Source: Streptomyces hokutonensis
Lineage (GTDB): Bacteria > Actinomycetota > Actinomycetes > Streptomycetales > Streptomycetaceae
NCBI RefSeq assembly: GCF_000376565.1
Contig: NZ_BARG01000068.1
Span: 1-64,000 of the forward strand
Reading direction: 5' to 3'
Length of the DNA stretch: 64,000 bases
The notes beneath the pieces are model-generated. The model ran no database searches, had not been told where the DNA came from, and saw only the letters and a program-made list of their open reading frames with translations. The position numbers and the translations under genes were made by a program. Position 1 is the first letter of the stretch, and each line of letters begins with the position of its first letter. Positions 50,433 through 59,680 of the stretch are shown here, piece by piece.

Positions 50433-51545
50433 GTGAAAATCCCGGGCCGCATAGTGAAGGCCGCCTTGCTGCTGGCCGCAGTCGCCCTGCCGGCGGCGAT
50501 GCTCACCCCCACCGACGCCGCCGCCGCGAACTCGCTCACGATGCTCGGCGCCGACGTCTCGTCCGCACAGCGTGCGATCGACCTCGGCGCCAAGTACTAC
50601 GACTCCAGCGGGACCGCCAAGGACCCCCTCGACATCCTCAAGGGCGCCGGCGTCAACTACGTCCGCCTGCGGATCTGGAACAACCCCGCCAGCGGCTACA
50701 ACAACAAGGCGAAGGTGCTGGCCTACGCGAAGCAGGTCAAGGCCAAGGGCCTCAAGCTGCTGATCGACTTCCACTACTCCGACACCTGGGCCGACCCCGG
50801 CAAGCAGTACAAGCCCGCGGCCTGGTCGAGTCACGGCATCAGTGCGCTCCAGACCGACGTCTACAACTACACCTACGACGTCTGCAACAGCCTCAAGTCC
50901 CAGGGCACCACCCCGGACAGCGTGCAGATCGGCAACGAGATCAACGTCGGCATGCTGTGGGACGACGGCAAGGTCGTCAACAACAGCTTCACCAACCTCG
51001 GTCTGCTGCTGAAGTCGGGCTACAACGCGACCAAGGCGTGCAACAGCTCCACCCAGGTGATCATCCACACCGCCGACGCGGACAGCGACTCCAACGCCCG
51101 CTGGTTCTACGACGGCATCAAGGCGCAGGGCGTCAACTGGGACATCACCGGGCTGAGTTACTACTGCATGTGGCACGGCACGCTGGCCAACATGGGCAGC
51201 GTCGTCTCCGACATGAAGTCCCGCTACGGCAAGGACGTCATCATCGCGGAGACGGCCTATCCGTTCACCACGTCCGACGCGGACAGTACGGCGAACTCGG
51301 TCACCTCGGGCTGCTTGGGCTATCCGCTCACCTGGGCGGGGCAGGGCGCGGAGTTCACCGCCGTGCAGAACACGGCGCGCAGCGCGGGCGCGATCGGTGT
51401 CTTCTACTGGGAGCCGACCTGGTACGCGGTCACGGGCAACGGCTGGGACCCGGCCAACATCGCCACCAGCGGGGACGGTTGGGACAACATGGCGATCTTC
51501 AACTGGACCGGGCAAGTGAATCCGAACGTGAAGTGGACGCCCTAG
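50433..51545 (+). CDS. Secreted GH53 endo-beta-1,4-galactanase
   Basis: A 370-aa exported galactanase. The signal peptide ends near TPTDAAAA, and the mature domain starts LTMLGADVSSAQRAIDLGAKYYD. The acid/base Glu169 is in VQIGNEINVGMLW and the nucleophile Glu273 in VIIAETAYPF. VRLRIWNNP and LLIDFHYSDTWADPGKQ are strong GH53 signatures. It cleaves type I arabinogalactan side chains of pectin. The GTG start follows AAGGAGG. A LacI-type site lies upstream. Confidence 0.93.
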   Translation: MKIPGRIVKAALLLAAVALPAAMLTPTDAAAANSLTMLGADVSSAQRAIDLGAKYYDSSGTAKDPLDILKGAGVNYVRLRIWNNPASGYNNKAKVLAYAKQVKAKGLKLLIDFHYSDTWADPGKQYKPAAWSSHGISALQTDVYNYTYDVCNSLKSQGTTPDSVQIGNEINVGMLWDDGKVVNNSFTNLGLLLKSGYNATKACNSSTQVIIHTADADSDSNARWFYDGIKAQGVNWDITGLSYYCMWHGTLANMGSVVSDMKSRYGKDVIIAETAYPFTTSDADSTANSVTSGCLGYPLTWAGQGAEFTAVQNTARSAGAIGVFYWEPTWYAVTGNGWDPANIATSGDGWDNMAIFNWTGQVNPNVKWTP

Positions 51546-51566
51546 CAAGGTAGTTCAACGGTCCCC

Positions 51567-51603
51567 GAACGGCACCGCCTCCTTGTACGGGGCGGTGCCG
51601 TTC
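51567..51603. terminator. Bidirectional terminator
   Basis: A perfect 13-bp stem GAACGGCACCGCC / GGCGGTGCCGTTC with an 11-base loop between the converging GH53 and GH26 genes. Confidence 0.9.
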
Positions 51604-51610
51604 ACGGCGT

Positions 51611-52624
51611 TCAGGGCTGATGATCCGTCAGCGCACGGTATACGGCCGCCGACTTGGGGTTGGCGCGGCAGCGCCACACTCCGTGCGGGCAGTAGTCGCT
51701 GATGGTCTGATAGAGCGGGTGCTGTCCCGCCATCCAGGTGAGCATGCCGCGCACGTAGGCGGGGTTGTCGCCGTTGTCGAACAGACCCCACTCCGGGTAG
51801 GCGACGGGCTTGTGGTGGGCGCGGGCGAAGTCGGCCTGCGTCAACAGGCCGTACGGCTCCGTCAGTTGGCCGGTGAAGGACAGGCCCCGGGGGGCGTCGT
51901 AGGCGTCCATGCCGATGACGTCGACGTAGGCGTCGCCGGGGTAGCAGTCGGTCCAGGGGATCGCGTCGTGGCCGCGGTTCGGGGTGAAGTCGAAGCGGAA
52001 GCGCTGGCCGGGGACGGAGCGCATCGCGGTGACGATGCGGGTCCAGTACCGCTTCCAGGACGTGGGGTCGGGCGCGCAGCGGTGGGTGTAGGTGGTGCCG
52101 TTCATCTCCCAGCCGAGGACGATCTCGGTGTCGGGGGCGCCGAGTTGGACCAGACGGTCGGCGAGCGCGTGGAAGTGGTCGTCGTAGCGGCCGCTTGCCC
52201 CCTCCCCCAGTTCGGTGCGGACCACGTCGTCGGGCAGGTGGTCCTCGTTGCGGTCCAGCATCGGGACGTTGAGGACCAGCAGACGGTCCTGGCGGGCGCG
52301 GCGCCACTGGGCCCACTGGTCCAGGTCTCCGGTGGCGCCCTCGATGCCGGTCCAGGTGTCGCCGGGCAGATACGCGTGGCCGACCCGGGGTTCGGGCCGG
52401 CCGAGCCAGGCGCCGAACTCCGCGACCCGGCGGACGGCTTCGGGGCCGTAGCCGACGTAGGCGCCGTAGGCCGTCGGCGGGCCGGACGCCTGTGCGGGGG
52501 CCGATCGTGCGGGCCGGGGCGGGGGCTCGCCGCCGGGTACGCAGGCCGGTCCGGCCAGCAGGACGAGTGCGAGGGCGGCGGTGAACAGGGCCGGCAGGCT
52601 GCGGCGCGTCCCGTGCGGGGCCAC
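51611..52624 (-). CDS. Exported GH26-type endo-beta-mannanase-like hydrolase
   Basis: A 337-aa exported glycosidase. The N-terminal hydrophobic segment (residues 10-28) ends in GPACVPGG, which may be a signal peptide or an atypical lipobox. The catalytic acid/base Glu173 is in IVLGWEMNGTTYTH, following the GH26 pattern, and the nucleophile Glu278 in VAYPEWGLFDNG. FDFTPNRG and DVIGMDAYD support the clan A barrel. The usual activity is beta-1,4-mannan cleavage; some relatives act on other beta-glycans. It is convergent with GH53 and separated from it by a terminator. The upstream 295 bp contain no recognised gene. Confidence 0.82.
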   Translation of the reverse strand: MAPHGTRRSLPALFTAALALVLLAGPACVPGGEPPPRPARSAPAQASGPPTAYGAYVGYGPEAVRRVAEFGAWLGRPEPRVGHAYLPGDTWTGIEGATGDLDQWAQWRRARQDRLLVLNVPMLDRNEDHLPDDVVRTELGEGASGRYDDHFHALADRLVQLGAPDTEIVLGWEMNGTTYTHRCAPDPTSWKRYWTRIVTAMRSVPGQRFRFDFTPNRGHDAIPWTDCYPGDAYVDVIGMDAYDAPRGLSFTGQLTEPYGLLTQADFARAHHKPVAYPEWGLFDNGDNPAYVRGMLTWMAGQHPLYQTISDYCPHGVWRCRANPKSAAVYRALTDHQP

Positions 52625-52919
52625 TGGACGCCTCTCCTTCTTCCCGGGTGCGTGGGCGGCGGATCGCTCCGACGCCCGAGCAACGTACCAGCGCGGGGCA
52701 GAAGACGACGTAGCACGCTATTCACGACATGACCGGCGCGCCCCCGGAGTGGACCGGTACAACGCGACTTCACGCCCACGCGAAAGGACTGCGCGCCGGG
52801 GCGAAAGACCATGTCGGCGGGTGCTTGGCAGAGTCGGGTCCAAGCATGCGGAACCGGTGCGGAACGTGGTGGCGAGCGGTCACCGGCACCGGTGTCCGGA
52901 CCGGCGACAAAGGATGAGC

Positions 52920-53897
52920 ATGACCTCGAACCCCCAGGTGCAGACCGTCCGCGGCCCCGTGGCGGTGGGCGACCTCGGCACCGTCCTGATGCACGAGCAC
53001 GTCTTCGTCGTCAGTGAGGAGCTCCGGCAGAGCCTCCCGGAGACCTGGGACGAGCAGGAGCGCGTCGACGACGCGGTGGCCCGGCTGAAGGCCCTCGCCG
53101 CGGCCGGCGTCTCCACGCTCGTCGACTGCACGGTGATCGGACTCGGCCGCGATGTGGCGCGCGTGGCCCGGGTGAACGAGCAGGTCGACCTCAACATCGT
53201 TGCGGCGACCGGCATCTACACGCTGGCCGACATCCCCGACTTCTTCCGCTACCACGGCCCGGGCACGGTGCTCGGCGGCCCCGAGGGCATGACCGAGCTG
53301 TTCGTCCGGGAACTCACCGAGGGCATCGCGGACACCGGCATCAGGGCCGCGTTCCTCAAGTGCGCCGTCGAGAACGAGCTCACGCCGGGCGTGGAACGGG
53401 TCATGCGCGCGGTGGCACAGGCCCATCTGCGGACCGGAGCTCCGATCACGGTGCACACAAGTGCCGTCGCCCGTACGGGACTTGACGCGCAGCGGGTGTT
53501 GCGCGAGGAGGGCGTGGATCTCGGCGCGGTCGTCATCGGGCACAGCGGCGACACCGCCGACCTGGACTATCTGCGCGAACTCGTGGACAACGGCTCGTAC
53601 CTGGGGCTGGACCGGTTCGGCCTGGACATCCTGCTGCCCGAGGACGAGCGGGTGACGACCGTAGCGGCGCTCGCGCGGGAGGGCCTGGCCGAGCGGATGG
53701 TGCTGTCGCACGACGCGTCCTGCCACGTCGACTGGTTCCCGCCGGGCGTACGGGAGCAGATCGCGCCGAACTGGCACCACACCCATCTCCACGACCAGGT
53801 GCTTCCCGCCCTGCGCGCCGCCGGCGTCACCGAGGCCCAGCTCACCACCATGCTGGTCGACAACCCGCGCCGGTACTTCACTCCGGCCGACGCCTAG
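52920..53897 (+). CDS. Phosphotriesterase-family metal hydrolase
   Basis: A 325-aa amidohydrolase-superfamily enzyme. Binuclear metal ligands are intact: HEH (His25, His27), carbamylated Lys147 in AAFLKCAVE, His179 in ITVHTSA, His208 in VVIGHSGD and Asp265 in VLSHDASCH. Relatives are lactonases or sugar-lactone/phosphosugar hydrolases rather than true pesticide hydrolases. ATG at 52920 has AAAGG six bases upstream; ATG at 52914 is too close. It is convergent, with a 4-bp overlap, with an AraC regulator that may control it. Confidence 0.87.
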   Translation: MTSNPQVQTVRGPVAVGDLGTVLMHEHVFVVSEELRQSLPETWDEQERVDDAVARLKALAAAGVSTLVDCTVIGLGRDVARVARVNEQVDLNIVAATGIYTLADIPDFFRYHGPGTVLGGPEGMTELFVRELTEGIADTGIRAAFLKCAVENELTPGVERVMRAVAQAHLRTGAPITVHTSAVARTGLDAQRVLREEGVDLGAVVIGHSGDTADLDYLRELVDNGSYLGLDRFGLDILLPEDERVTTVAALAREGLAERMVLSHDASCHVDWFPPGVREQIAPNWHHTHLHDQVLPALRAAGVTEAQLTTMLVDNPRRYFTPADA

Positions 53898-54862
53898 GGG
53901 TGGCCTGCGCCCGCGTCTTGGGCGGTCAACTCCTGGGCGCCGCGCCTGACTTCGCGCGGGGTGGTGCCGAACTCGGCGCGGAACGCGGTGGCGAAGGACG
54001 CGTGGCTGCCGAAGCCGCTGGCGTGGGCGATCTCGGCGATCGAGTACGTGCTCCAACTCCCGCTCGCCAGGCGGCCGCGGGCGACGTTCAGCCGTTCGCG
54101 GCGGATCAGGTCGCGCGCGGTCGTGCCCGCGGCCTGCAGCACCTGCTGGACGTAGCGCGCCGACCAGCCGAGCGCCCGCGCGATTGCGGCGACGTCCAGG
54201 TCGCGGTCGCAGGCGTGCTCGCGGACATGGCGCCGGATCGCGGCCTCGACGCTCGCCCGCTGTCCGGTGGGCGCCGAGTCGGTGCCGCCCTCGGCGGCCA
54301 GGCACACCAGGTCGAGGAGCCGGTCGCAGGCGAGGTCGAAACTCGTCTCGGAGAGGTGCTCGCGCTCCTCGTGCAGGGTGGTGGTCAACTCCCGGACGAT
54401 CCGGCCGAGTCCGCGGGCACCGTCGAGCAGATGGGGTCCTCCGGCCGCGACCGCGCTGCGGGCGGAGAGGTGCCGGCCGGACACGATCAGGGAGATGCTG
54501 CGCAGGCCCGCGTCGTGTGCGAACGTCAGCGGCCGGTCGATGTCGCACAGCGCCATGGCACCGGGCCCGATCTCACCGGACGCGGCGCCCTGCTCCAGCC
54601 AGGCCGATCCGGCGAGCGGGACGAGGAGTTCGTGGGTGCCGCGGGGGTCGGTGCGGATGTGCCGGTTGTCCCGGTCCACCACTTCCTCCCCGCCGGAGCA
54701 CAGGGCGAGACTGTAGGTCTTCGACCGCTGCCACTCCAGGTGCCCGGTCCACGGGGCGCGGCGGTCCGGCACTCGGATGCGGCTCGCGCCGTGCAGACCG
54801 GTGAAGACCTCGTCCCAGGCGCTCGCGGAGGAGACGGTCAGAGCTTGGCTCCAGGAAGACAC
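53894..54862 (-). CDS. AraC-family regulator
   Basis: A 322-aa regulator with an N-terminal cupin-like AraC_binding_2 domain (ELLVPLAGSAWLEQGAASGEIGPGAMALCDIDRPL) and a C-terminal double HTH at about 205-310: VAAIARALGWSARYVQQVLQAAGTTARDLIRRERL, then IAEIAHASGFGSHASFATAFRAEFGTTPREVRR. The GTG start is at 54862. It is convergent with the phosphotriesterase-like gene. The inducer is unknown. Confidence 0.9.
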   Translation of the reverse strand: MSSWSQALTVSSASAWDEVFTGLHGASRIRVPDRRAPWTGHLEWQRSKTYSLALCSGGEEVVDRDNRHIRTDPRGTHELLVPLAGSAWLEQGAASGEIGPGAMALCDIDRPLTFAHDAGLRSISLIVSGRHLSARSAVAAGGPHLLDGARGLGRIVRELTTTLHEEREHLSETSFDLACDRLLDLVCLAAEGGTDSAPTGQRASVEAAIRRHVREHACDRDLDVAAIARALGWSARYVQQVLQAAGTTARDLIRRERLNVARGRLASGSWSTYSIAEIAHASGFGSHASFATAFRAEFGTTPREVRRGAQELTAQDAGAGHP

Positions 54863-55044
54863 ACCTCATCCTATCCAGTCCTATCCGGCCAAAAAATGAC
54901 GATGCCCGTGACGGAGAAGCGCACCGAGCTCCCACCTTTGTGATCCAGTTCACCCCTTTTGGATCGAACTTTTGGACCGGTCCCCCATCTTGTCCGTGTC
55001 ACGCCCCGTGTTCCTGTTTCCGCCCTACCTCTACGGGAGGCGTC

Positions 55045-57828
55045 ATGGCATCGGCATTCCCCGCACCTGTGGTCCTCGTCGGACGATCGGCCGAACTGGC
55101 TCTGATCGACCGACACTTCGACTCCGCCGGGGCGGGCGGTGCCGCGCTGATGCTGACCGGGGAGGCCGGAGTGGGCAAGAGCGCGCTGCTGGACGCCGCG
55201 GCGCCCCGCGCGGCCGACGCCGGATTCCGGGTGCTGCGGGTGGCCGGCTGCCCGTTCCAGCAGGGGGTCGGCTTCTCGGCCCTGAACCAACTGCTGCAAC
55301 CCCTCGCGGACGCGATTCCCACGCTGCCCGCCCGGCAGGCCGAGACCCTCCGGGCGGTCCGCGGACTGTCCGAGGAACAGCCCACCGAACTCCTCGCCAT
55401 CGCGAACGCCGTGCACGCCCTCGTGGCACACGTCGCCACCGAGGCCGCTCCGCTCGCGCTGATCGTCGACGACGCGGCCTGGGTGGACCGGTCCAGCGCC
55501 ACCGTCCTGGGCACCCTCGCCCACTCCCCGCGCACCGGGCACCTCGCCGTGCTCGGCGCCTCCCGGACCGGGGACGCGTCCTTCCTCAACACCATCGGGA
55601 TACCCGAGCACGAGGTCCGGCCGCTCGACGACGCCTCGGCGGACGAGCTCGTCGCCGAGCGGTTCCCCGCCATGGCGTCCCGGGTCCGCCGCCGGCTGAT
55701 CGCGGAGGCCCGCGGCAACCCCCTGGCCCTGCTGGAACTGCCGGTCCCCCTCAACTCCCTGCAGCACACGGCACGTTCCACCCTGCCGGCCGTACTGCCG
55801 CTGACCGAACGCCTCAAGGGCATCTTCTCCACCCGGGTCGCCGCGCTCCCGGCCCCCACCCGGAAACTGCTGCTGCTCGCCGTGCTCGACGGCTCGGGCG
55901 ACCTGCACGTCCTGCAACGGGCCCTGGGCGGCCCGGACCCGCTGGCCGAGTTGTCCCCCGCCGAGCGCGCCGGACTCGTCCAGGTCGACGCGGACACGGG
56001 CCTGCTGGGGTTCCGGCACCCGCTCACCCGCTCCGCGGTCCTGGACCTGTCCACCAGCGAGGAACGCCGGTGGGCGCACCGGGCGCTCGCCGCCGAACTC
56101 CCCGAAGGATCCGAGCAGCGGGCCCGGCATCTCGCCGACGCGGCGATCGGCCCCGACGACCGGGTCGCCGCCCTGCTGCACGACGTGGCCTACGGCACGC
56201 TGCGGCGCGGTGACGCCGTCGGCGCGATCAACACCCTGCTGCGCGCCTCGGAGTTAAGCGCCGACGGCACGGCGAAGGCACGTCGGCTGGCGGAGGCGGC
56301 CTGCCTGGGCGCCAACATCACCGGTGACCTCCGCAATGTGCGCGCGCTGCTGGACAACGCCGACCACGCCGACCCGTCCGGCACCGACTCGCTGGCCGCC
56401 GCCACCGCCGCGGCCAGTCAACTCCTCAACGGCGAGGGCGACGTGGACACCGCCCACCGGCTGCTCGTCGGCGCCATCGACACCCATGTCCGCCCCGGGG
56501 ACACGGACGAGGACATCCTCCGCGAAGCCCTCAACACCCTTCTGATGGTGTGCTTCTACGGCGGCAGGCCCGAACTGTGGAGCTCTTTCGACACCGTCGT
56601 GGCCCGCCGCCACCCGCCCACCTCGGGCCGTCTGCTGCCGGTCATCCTGCGCACCTTCGGCGATCCGGCCCACGGCGCGCCGGCCGTCCTCGACCGCCTC
56701 GACGACCTCGTCGCCGGACTGCACCAACAGACCGACCCCGTACGGGTCTTCGGGATCGCGCTCGCCTCCTCCTACGTCGACCGGCTGCCGGGCTGCCGGG
56801 GCTCGCTGCGCCGGATGATCGACGACGGCCGGGACGGCGGGGCGGTGGCACTGGCCATCCAGGCACAGTTCCTGCTGGCCAACGACGCCTGGACCGGCGG
56901 CCAGTGGGACGACCTCCTGACGGTCACCGCGGAGGGCCTGCGCTGGTGCGAGACGTACGACTACCGCCTGACCGCTTCAACGGGCCACTTCCTCCAGGGA
57001 GTTGTGGCCGCCGCGCGCGGCGAAGGCGACACCGCGCGCGGGATCGCGGACCGGCTGGTGTCCTGGGGCAATCCCCGGGGGCTCGGCGCGCTGCGCGTCT
57101 ACGCCTCGCACATCCGCGCCCTGTCGGCGCTCGGCGACGCGGACTTCGACACCGCCCACCGGCTGCTGCGAGCGCTCGGCACGCCGGGTGAGGTACCGCG
57201 GTTCATGCCGCACGCCCTGTGGCTGCTGGCGGACTTCACGGAGGCCGCGGTCCGCACCGACCGGTACAAGGAGGCGGCGGCGCACGTCGCGGCCGTCCGC
57301 AAGACGGACATCCCGTCGATCTCGCCCCGGCTGGCCATGCTGACGGACGCCGCCGAGGCGATGGCCGTCGCGGAATTCGTCGACCACGACCTGTTCGAGG
57401 CGGCGATCGCCGCGCCCGGTGCCGAGCGCTGGCCGTTCGACTGGGCCAGGATCTGTCTGGCCTACGGCGAGCGGCTGCGCCGCGCCAAGGCGGGCGCCGC
57501 GGCCCGGACGCATCTGGAGGCCGCGCTCTCCACGTTCGACCGGCTGGGGGCGGTTCCGTGGAGTGCGCGCGCCGCCAACGAGCTGCGGGCGAGCGGGATT
57601 CCGGTCGGTCCGGTCGTGTCCGACGGCCGGGACCCGCACGCGCTGCTGACCCCGCAGGAGCGCCGTACGGCCCGGCTGGCCGCCACGGGACTGACGAACA
57701 AGCAGATCGCCGCGCAGCTCTTCCTGTCCCCGCGCACCGTGGCCGCCCATCTCCGCAGCGTCTTCAGGAAGTTGAACGTCACCTCCCGGGGCGGCCTGCG
57801 CGACGCGCTGACCGGCCCGGTTCCGTGA
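55045..57828 (+). CDS. LAL-type LuxR transcriptional regulator
   Basis: A 927-aa large ATP-binding LuxR regulator. Walker A is LTGEAGVGKSALL (about 38-50), Walker B LALIVDDAAWVD (about 145-156), a long TPR-like middle follows, and the LuxR HTH is at about 868-925 (LTPQERRTARLAATGLTNKQIAAQLFLSPRTVAAHLRSVFRKLNV). The ATG at 55045 follows GGGAGG. LALs are often pathway activators for secondary metabolism or sugar use; the target is unclear because the neighbours are a GNAT and AraC gene. Confidence 0.92.
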   Translation: MASAFPAPVVLVGRSAELALIDRHFDSAGAGGAALMLTGEAGVGKSALLDAAAPRAADAGFRVLRVAGCPFQQGVGFSALNQLLQPLADAIPTLPARQAETLRAVRGLSEEQPTELLAIANAVHALVAHVATEAAPLALIVDDAAWVDRSSATVLGTLAHSPRTGHLAVLGASRTGDASFLNTIGIPEHEVRPLDDASADELVAERFPAMASRVRRRLIAEARGNPLALLELPVPLNSLQHTARSTLPAVLPLTERLKGIFSTRVAALPAPTRKLLLLAVLDGSGDLHVLQRALGGPDPLAELSPAERAGLVQVDADTGLLGFRHPLTRSAVLDLSTSEERRWAHRALAAELPEGSEQRARHLADAAIGPDDRVAALLHDVAYGTLRRGDAVGAINTLLRASELSADGTAKARRLAEAACLGANITGDLRNVRALLDNADHADPSGTDSLAAATAAASQLLNGEGDVDTAHRLLVGAIDTHVRPGDTDEDILREALNTLLMVCFYGGRPELWSSFDTVVARRHPPTSGRLLPVILRTFGDPAHGAPAVLDRLDDLVAGLHQQTDPVRVFGIALASSYVDRLPGCRGSLRRMIDDGRDGGAVALAIQAQFLLANDAWTGGQWDDLLTVTAEGLRWCETYDYRLTASTGHFLQGVVAAARGEGDTARGIADRLVSWGNPRGLGALRVYASHIRALSALGDADFDTAHRLLRALGTPGEVPRFMPHALWLLADFTEAAVRTDRYKEAAAHVAAVRKTDIPSISPRLAMLTDAAEAMAVAEFVDHDLFEAAIAAPGAERWPFDWARICLAYGERLRRAKAGAAARTHLEAALSTFDRLGAVPWSARAANELRASGIPVGPVVSDGRDPHALLTPQERRTARLAATGLTNKQIAAQLFLSPRTVAAHLRSVFRKLNVTSRGGLRDALTGPVP

Positions 57829-57838
57829 CGTCGTCGGC

Positions 57839-58711
57839 TCAGTGCCCGGCGGTGTCCGCGTCATCGGTGCCCTCGGGGGTCAAGTGCCAGCGCCAGTTGG
57901 GGCGTTCGTAGGCGACCTCGAAGCCGAGGCGGAGCATGTTGTGCAGGGAGCTGTTGTGGGTGCCGGGCTGTTCGGCGCCCGTCTCGGCGACGAGGACCCG
58001 GCAGCCGAGCTTCCGTGCCGTGCGCGCCCGGGCGGCGAGCAGGGCGGTCTGGCCGCCGCGGCCGCGAGCGTGGGGCAGTACGGCGCCGGCGAACATCTGC
58101 GCCGTCTCGCCGCGGACCAGCAGGGTGCCGGTGCCGACCAACTCCCCGTCCAGCCAGGCCCCGTAGGGATGCCAGCCCAGCCGGGTAACCGTCGAGGCGG
58201 CCATCTCGGCGTAGTGCTCGACCGGTGTGCCGAAGGCCCGCATCATCACCGTGCCCCATTCCAGGGCCTCTTCGGCGGCCAGCGGGGTGACCCGGATGCC
58301 GTCGGACCGGTCCAGTGCGTCGGCGCGGGCGACGGCCTCGTCGGTCGGGCAGACGAGCTTGACCCAGGACGGGGCGCGGACGATGCCCTCCCGCGCGCAG
58401 ATCTCCGGCCAGTCCTCGGGCAGGAAGGCGGGCGCGATCTGCAGGACGGCCTGCGGGGTGCGCTCGGCGCGGTAGAAGTCGCAGATCTCCGCGACCAGTT
58501 GGGCGGTGACGGGGGCGGTGATCCCGAAGCCGAGGGCCTTGCTCCAGAAGTGGGTGCTGTCGTTGCGCATCGACAGCACCACTCCGCCGCCGATCCGGGT
58601 GGCGCTCATGCCGAGCGCGGTGCGGACGGGTTCGGGGGTCTCGGTCTGGAACCGGTAGAGGGCTTCCGCCTCGGACTGCTCGGCGACGGACGGCTGGACG
58701 ACGGTCGTCAA
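57839..58711 (-). CDS. GNAT-family N-acetyltransferase
   Basis: A 290-aa protein with a C-terminal GNAT domain: AWLDGELVGTGTLLVRGETAQMFAGAVLPHARGRGGQTALLAARARTARKLGCRVLVAE. The acetyl-CoA loop is RGRGGQ. The N-terminal half (FQTETPEPVRTALGMSATRIGGGVVLSM) is shared with a group of two-part GNATs in actinomycetes. The start is TTG at 58711. It is convergent with the LAL gene, 10 bp apart, and separated from the upstream hydrolase gene by a terminator. Confidence 0.82.
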   Translation of the reverse strand: MTTVVQPSVAEQSEAEALYRFQTETPEPVRTALGMSATRIGGGVVLSMRNDSTHFWSKALGFGITAPVTAQLVAEICDFYRAERTPQAVLQIAPAFLPEDWPEICAREGIVRAPSWVKLVCPTDEAVARADALDRSDGIRVTPLAAEEALEWGTVMMRAFGTPVEHYAEMAASTVTRLGWHPYGAWLDGELVGTGTLLVRGETAQMFAGAVLPHARGRGGQTALLAARARTARKLGCRVLVAETGAEQPGTHNSSLHNMLRLGFEVAYERPNWRWHLTPEGTDDADTAGH

Positions 58712-58756
58712 GGTGCTGCTTCTTTCTCGGACGGTCCCCCGGAAGGGGCACGCGGG

Positions 58757-58785
58757 CAGCCCGCCTGTGGGGAACAGGCGGGCTG
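58757..58785. terminator. Terminator between hydrolase and GNAT genes
   Basis: A perfect 12-bp stem CAGCCCGCCTGT / ACAGGCGGGCTG with a 5-base loop, about 120 bp past the hydrolase stop on the minus strand. Confidence 0.88.
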
Positions 58786-58906
58786 TCGGGGGGAGTTGAC
58801 AGGTGGTCAGGTGACTCGGGCAGTCATGTGGGTTCAGGTGGTCAGCGGGTGCCGGAGGGAATGCCGTGCCCGGCCGTGGCCCCGGCGACCCGGACGGGAG
58901 CCGCGG

Positions 58907-59596
58907 TCAGCCCCGGTCGGCCGCGGCCTGCTTGATCAGTTCGGCGACCGCCTCCGGCTTGGAGACGTAGATGGCGTGGCTGCCGGCGGCCTCGGTCACG
59001 GTGGCGCCGGCCCGCTCGGCCATCTGGTGCTGGATCGGCGGCGGGATCATGTGGTCGTCGGTCGCCACGAGGTACCAGCTGGGCTTGGACCGCCAGGCGG
59101 GCTCGGTGATCGTGCCGCCCAGCGCCTCCAGGCCCCACGGCACCTGCGCGTCGGCGAGGAACGCGGCGTCCTCTGCCGGCAGGTCGGCGGCGAAGGACGC
59201 GGCGAACTTGTCCCGGTCCAGGAACAGGAAGCCGTCCTGGGGCGGCAGGATCGGCGGGACGGGCGCGCCGGGCGCCGGGTCGGCGACCAGGGTGCCGACC
59301 GACTCGTCCTTGTCCGGCGCGAAGGCCGCGATGTAGGCGAGCGCGGCCACCTTGTCGTGGCGGCCGGCCTCGGTGATCACGGCGCCGCCGTAGGAGTGGC
59401 CGACGAGCACCGCCGGTCCGTCCAGGGCGTCGAGGGCGCGGTGGGTGACGGCGACGTCGCCCTCGAGGGAGATGGTCGGGTTCTGTACGACGGTGACGCG
59501 GTATCCGTCCTGGGTGAGCAGGCGGTGCACGGACTGCCATCCGGAACCGTCGACGAATCCGCCGTGGACGAGAACGATGTTCTTGACGGCGCTCAT
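58907..59596 (-). CDS. Alpha/beta-hydrolase (esterase/EstC-like)
   Basis: A 229-aa hydrolase: NIVLVHGGFVDGSGWQSVHRLL (oxyanion HGG), nucleophile in AVLVGHSYGGAVI, acid in ATDDHMIPPPIQH and His in AAGSHAIYVSKPEAV. It resembles the salicylate-esterase/hydroxynitrile-lyase-like EstC group. ATG at 59596. It lies 84 bp behind another hydrolase and that gene lies behind an ECF sigma factor, all co-oriented; a shared operon is likely but not proved. Confidence 0.87.
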   Translation of the reverse strand: MSAVKNIVLVHGGFVDGSGWQSVHRLLTQDGYRVTVVQNPTISLEGDVAVTHRALDALDGPAVLVGHSYGGAVITEAGRHDKVAALAYIAAFAPDKDESVGTLVADPAPGAPVPPILPPQDGFLFLDRDKFAASFAADLPAEDAAFLADAQVPWGLEALGGTITEPAWRSKPSWYLVATDDHMIPPPIQHQMAERAGATVTEAAGSHAIYVSKPEAVAELIKQAAADRG

Positions 59597-59680
59597 GCCG
59601 TTGCTCCTTGTTTCTCGGGGTGACCCTCCGGACAGCTCCACGCTAGAGCGGGCCGTCCTTCGGGGCTTCGACCAAATGAC

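Noticed and set aside
52755..52775. A possible DasR-type (GntR) site, GTGGACCGGTAC, upstream of the phosphotriesterase-like gene.
   Set aside because: It lacks the TGGTCTAGACCA symmetry of a DasR element.
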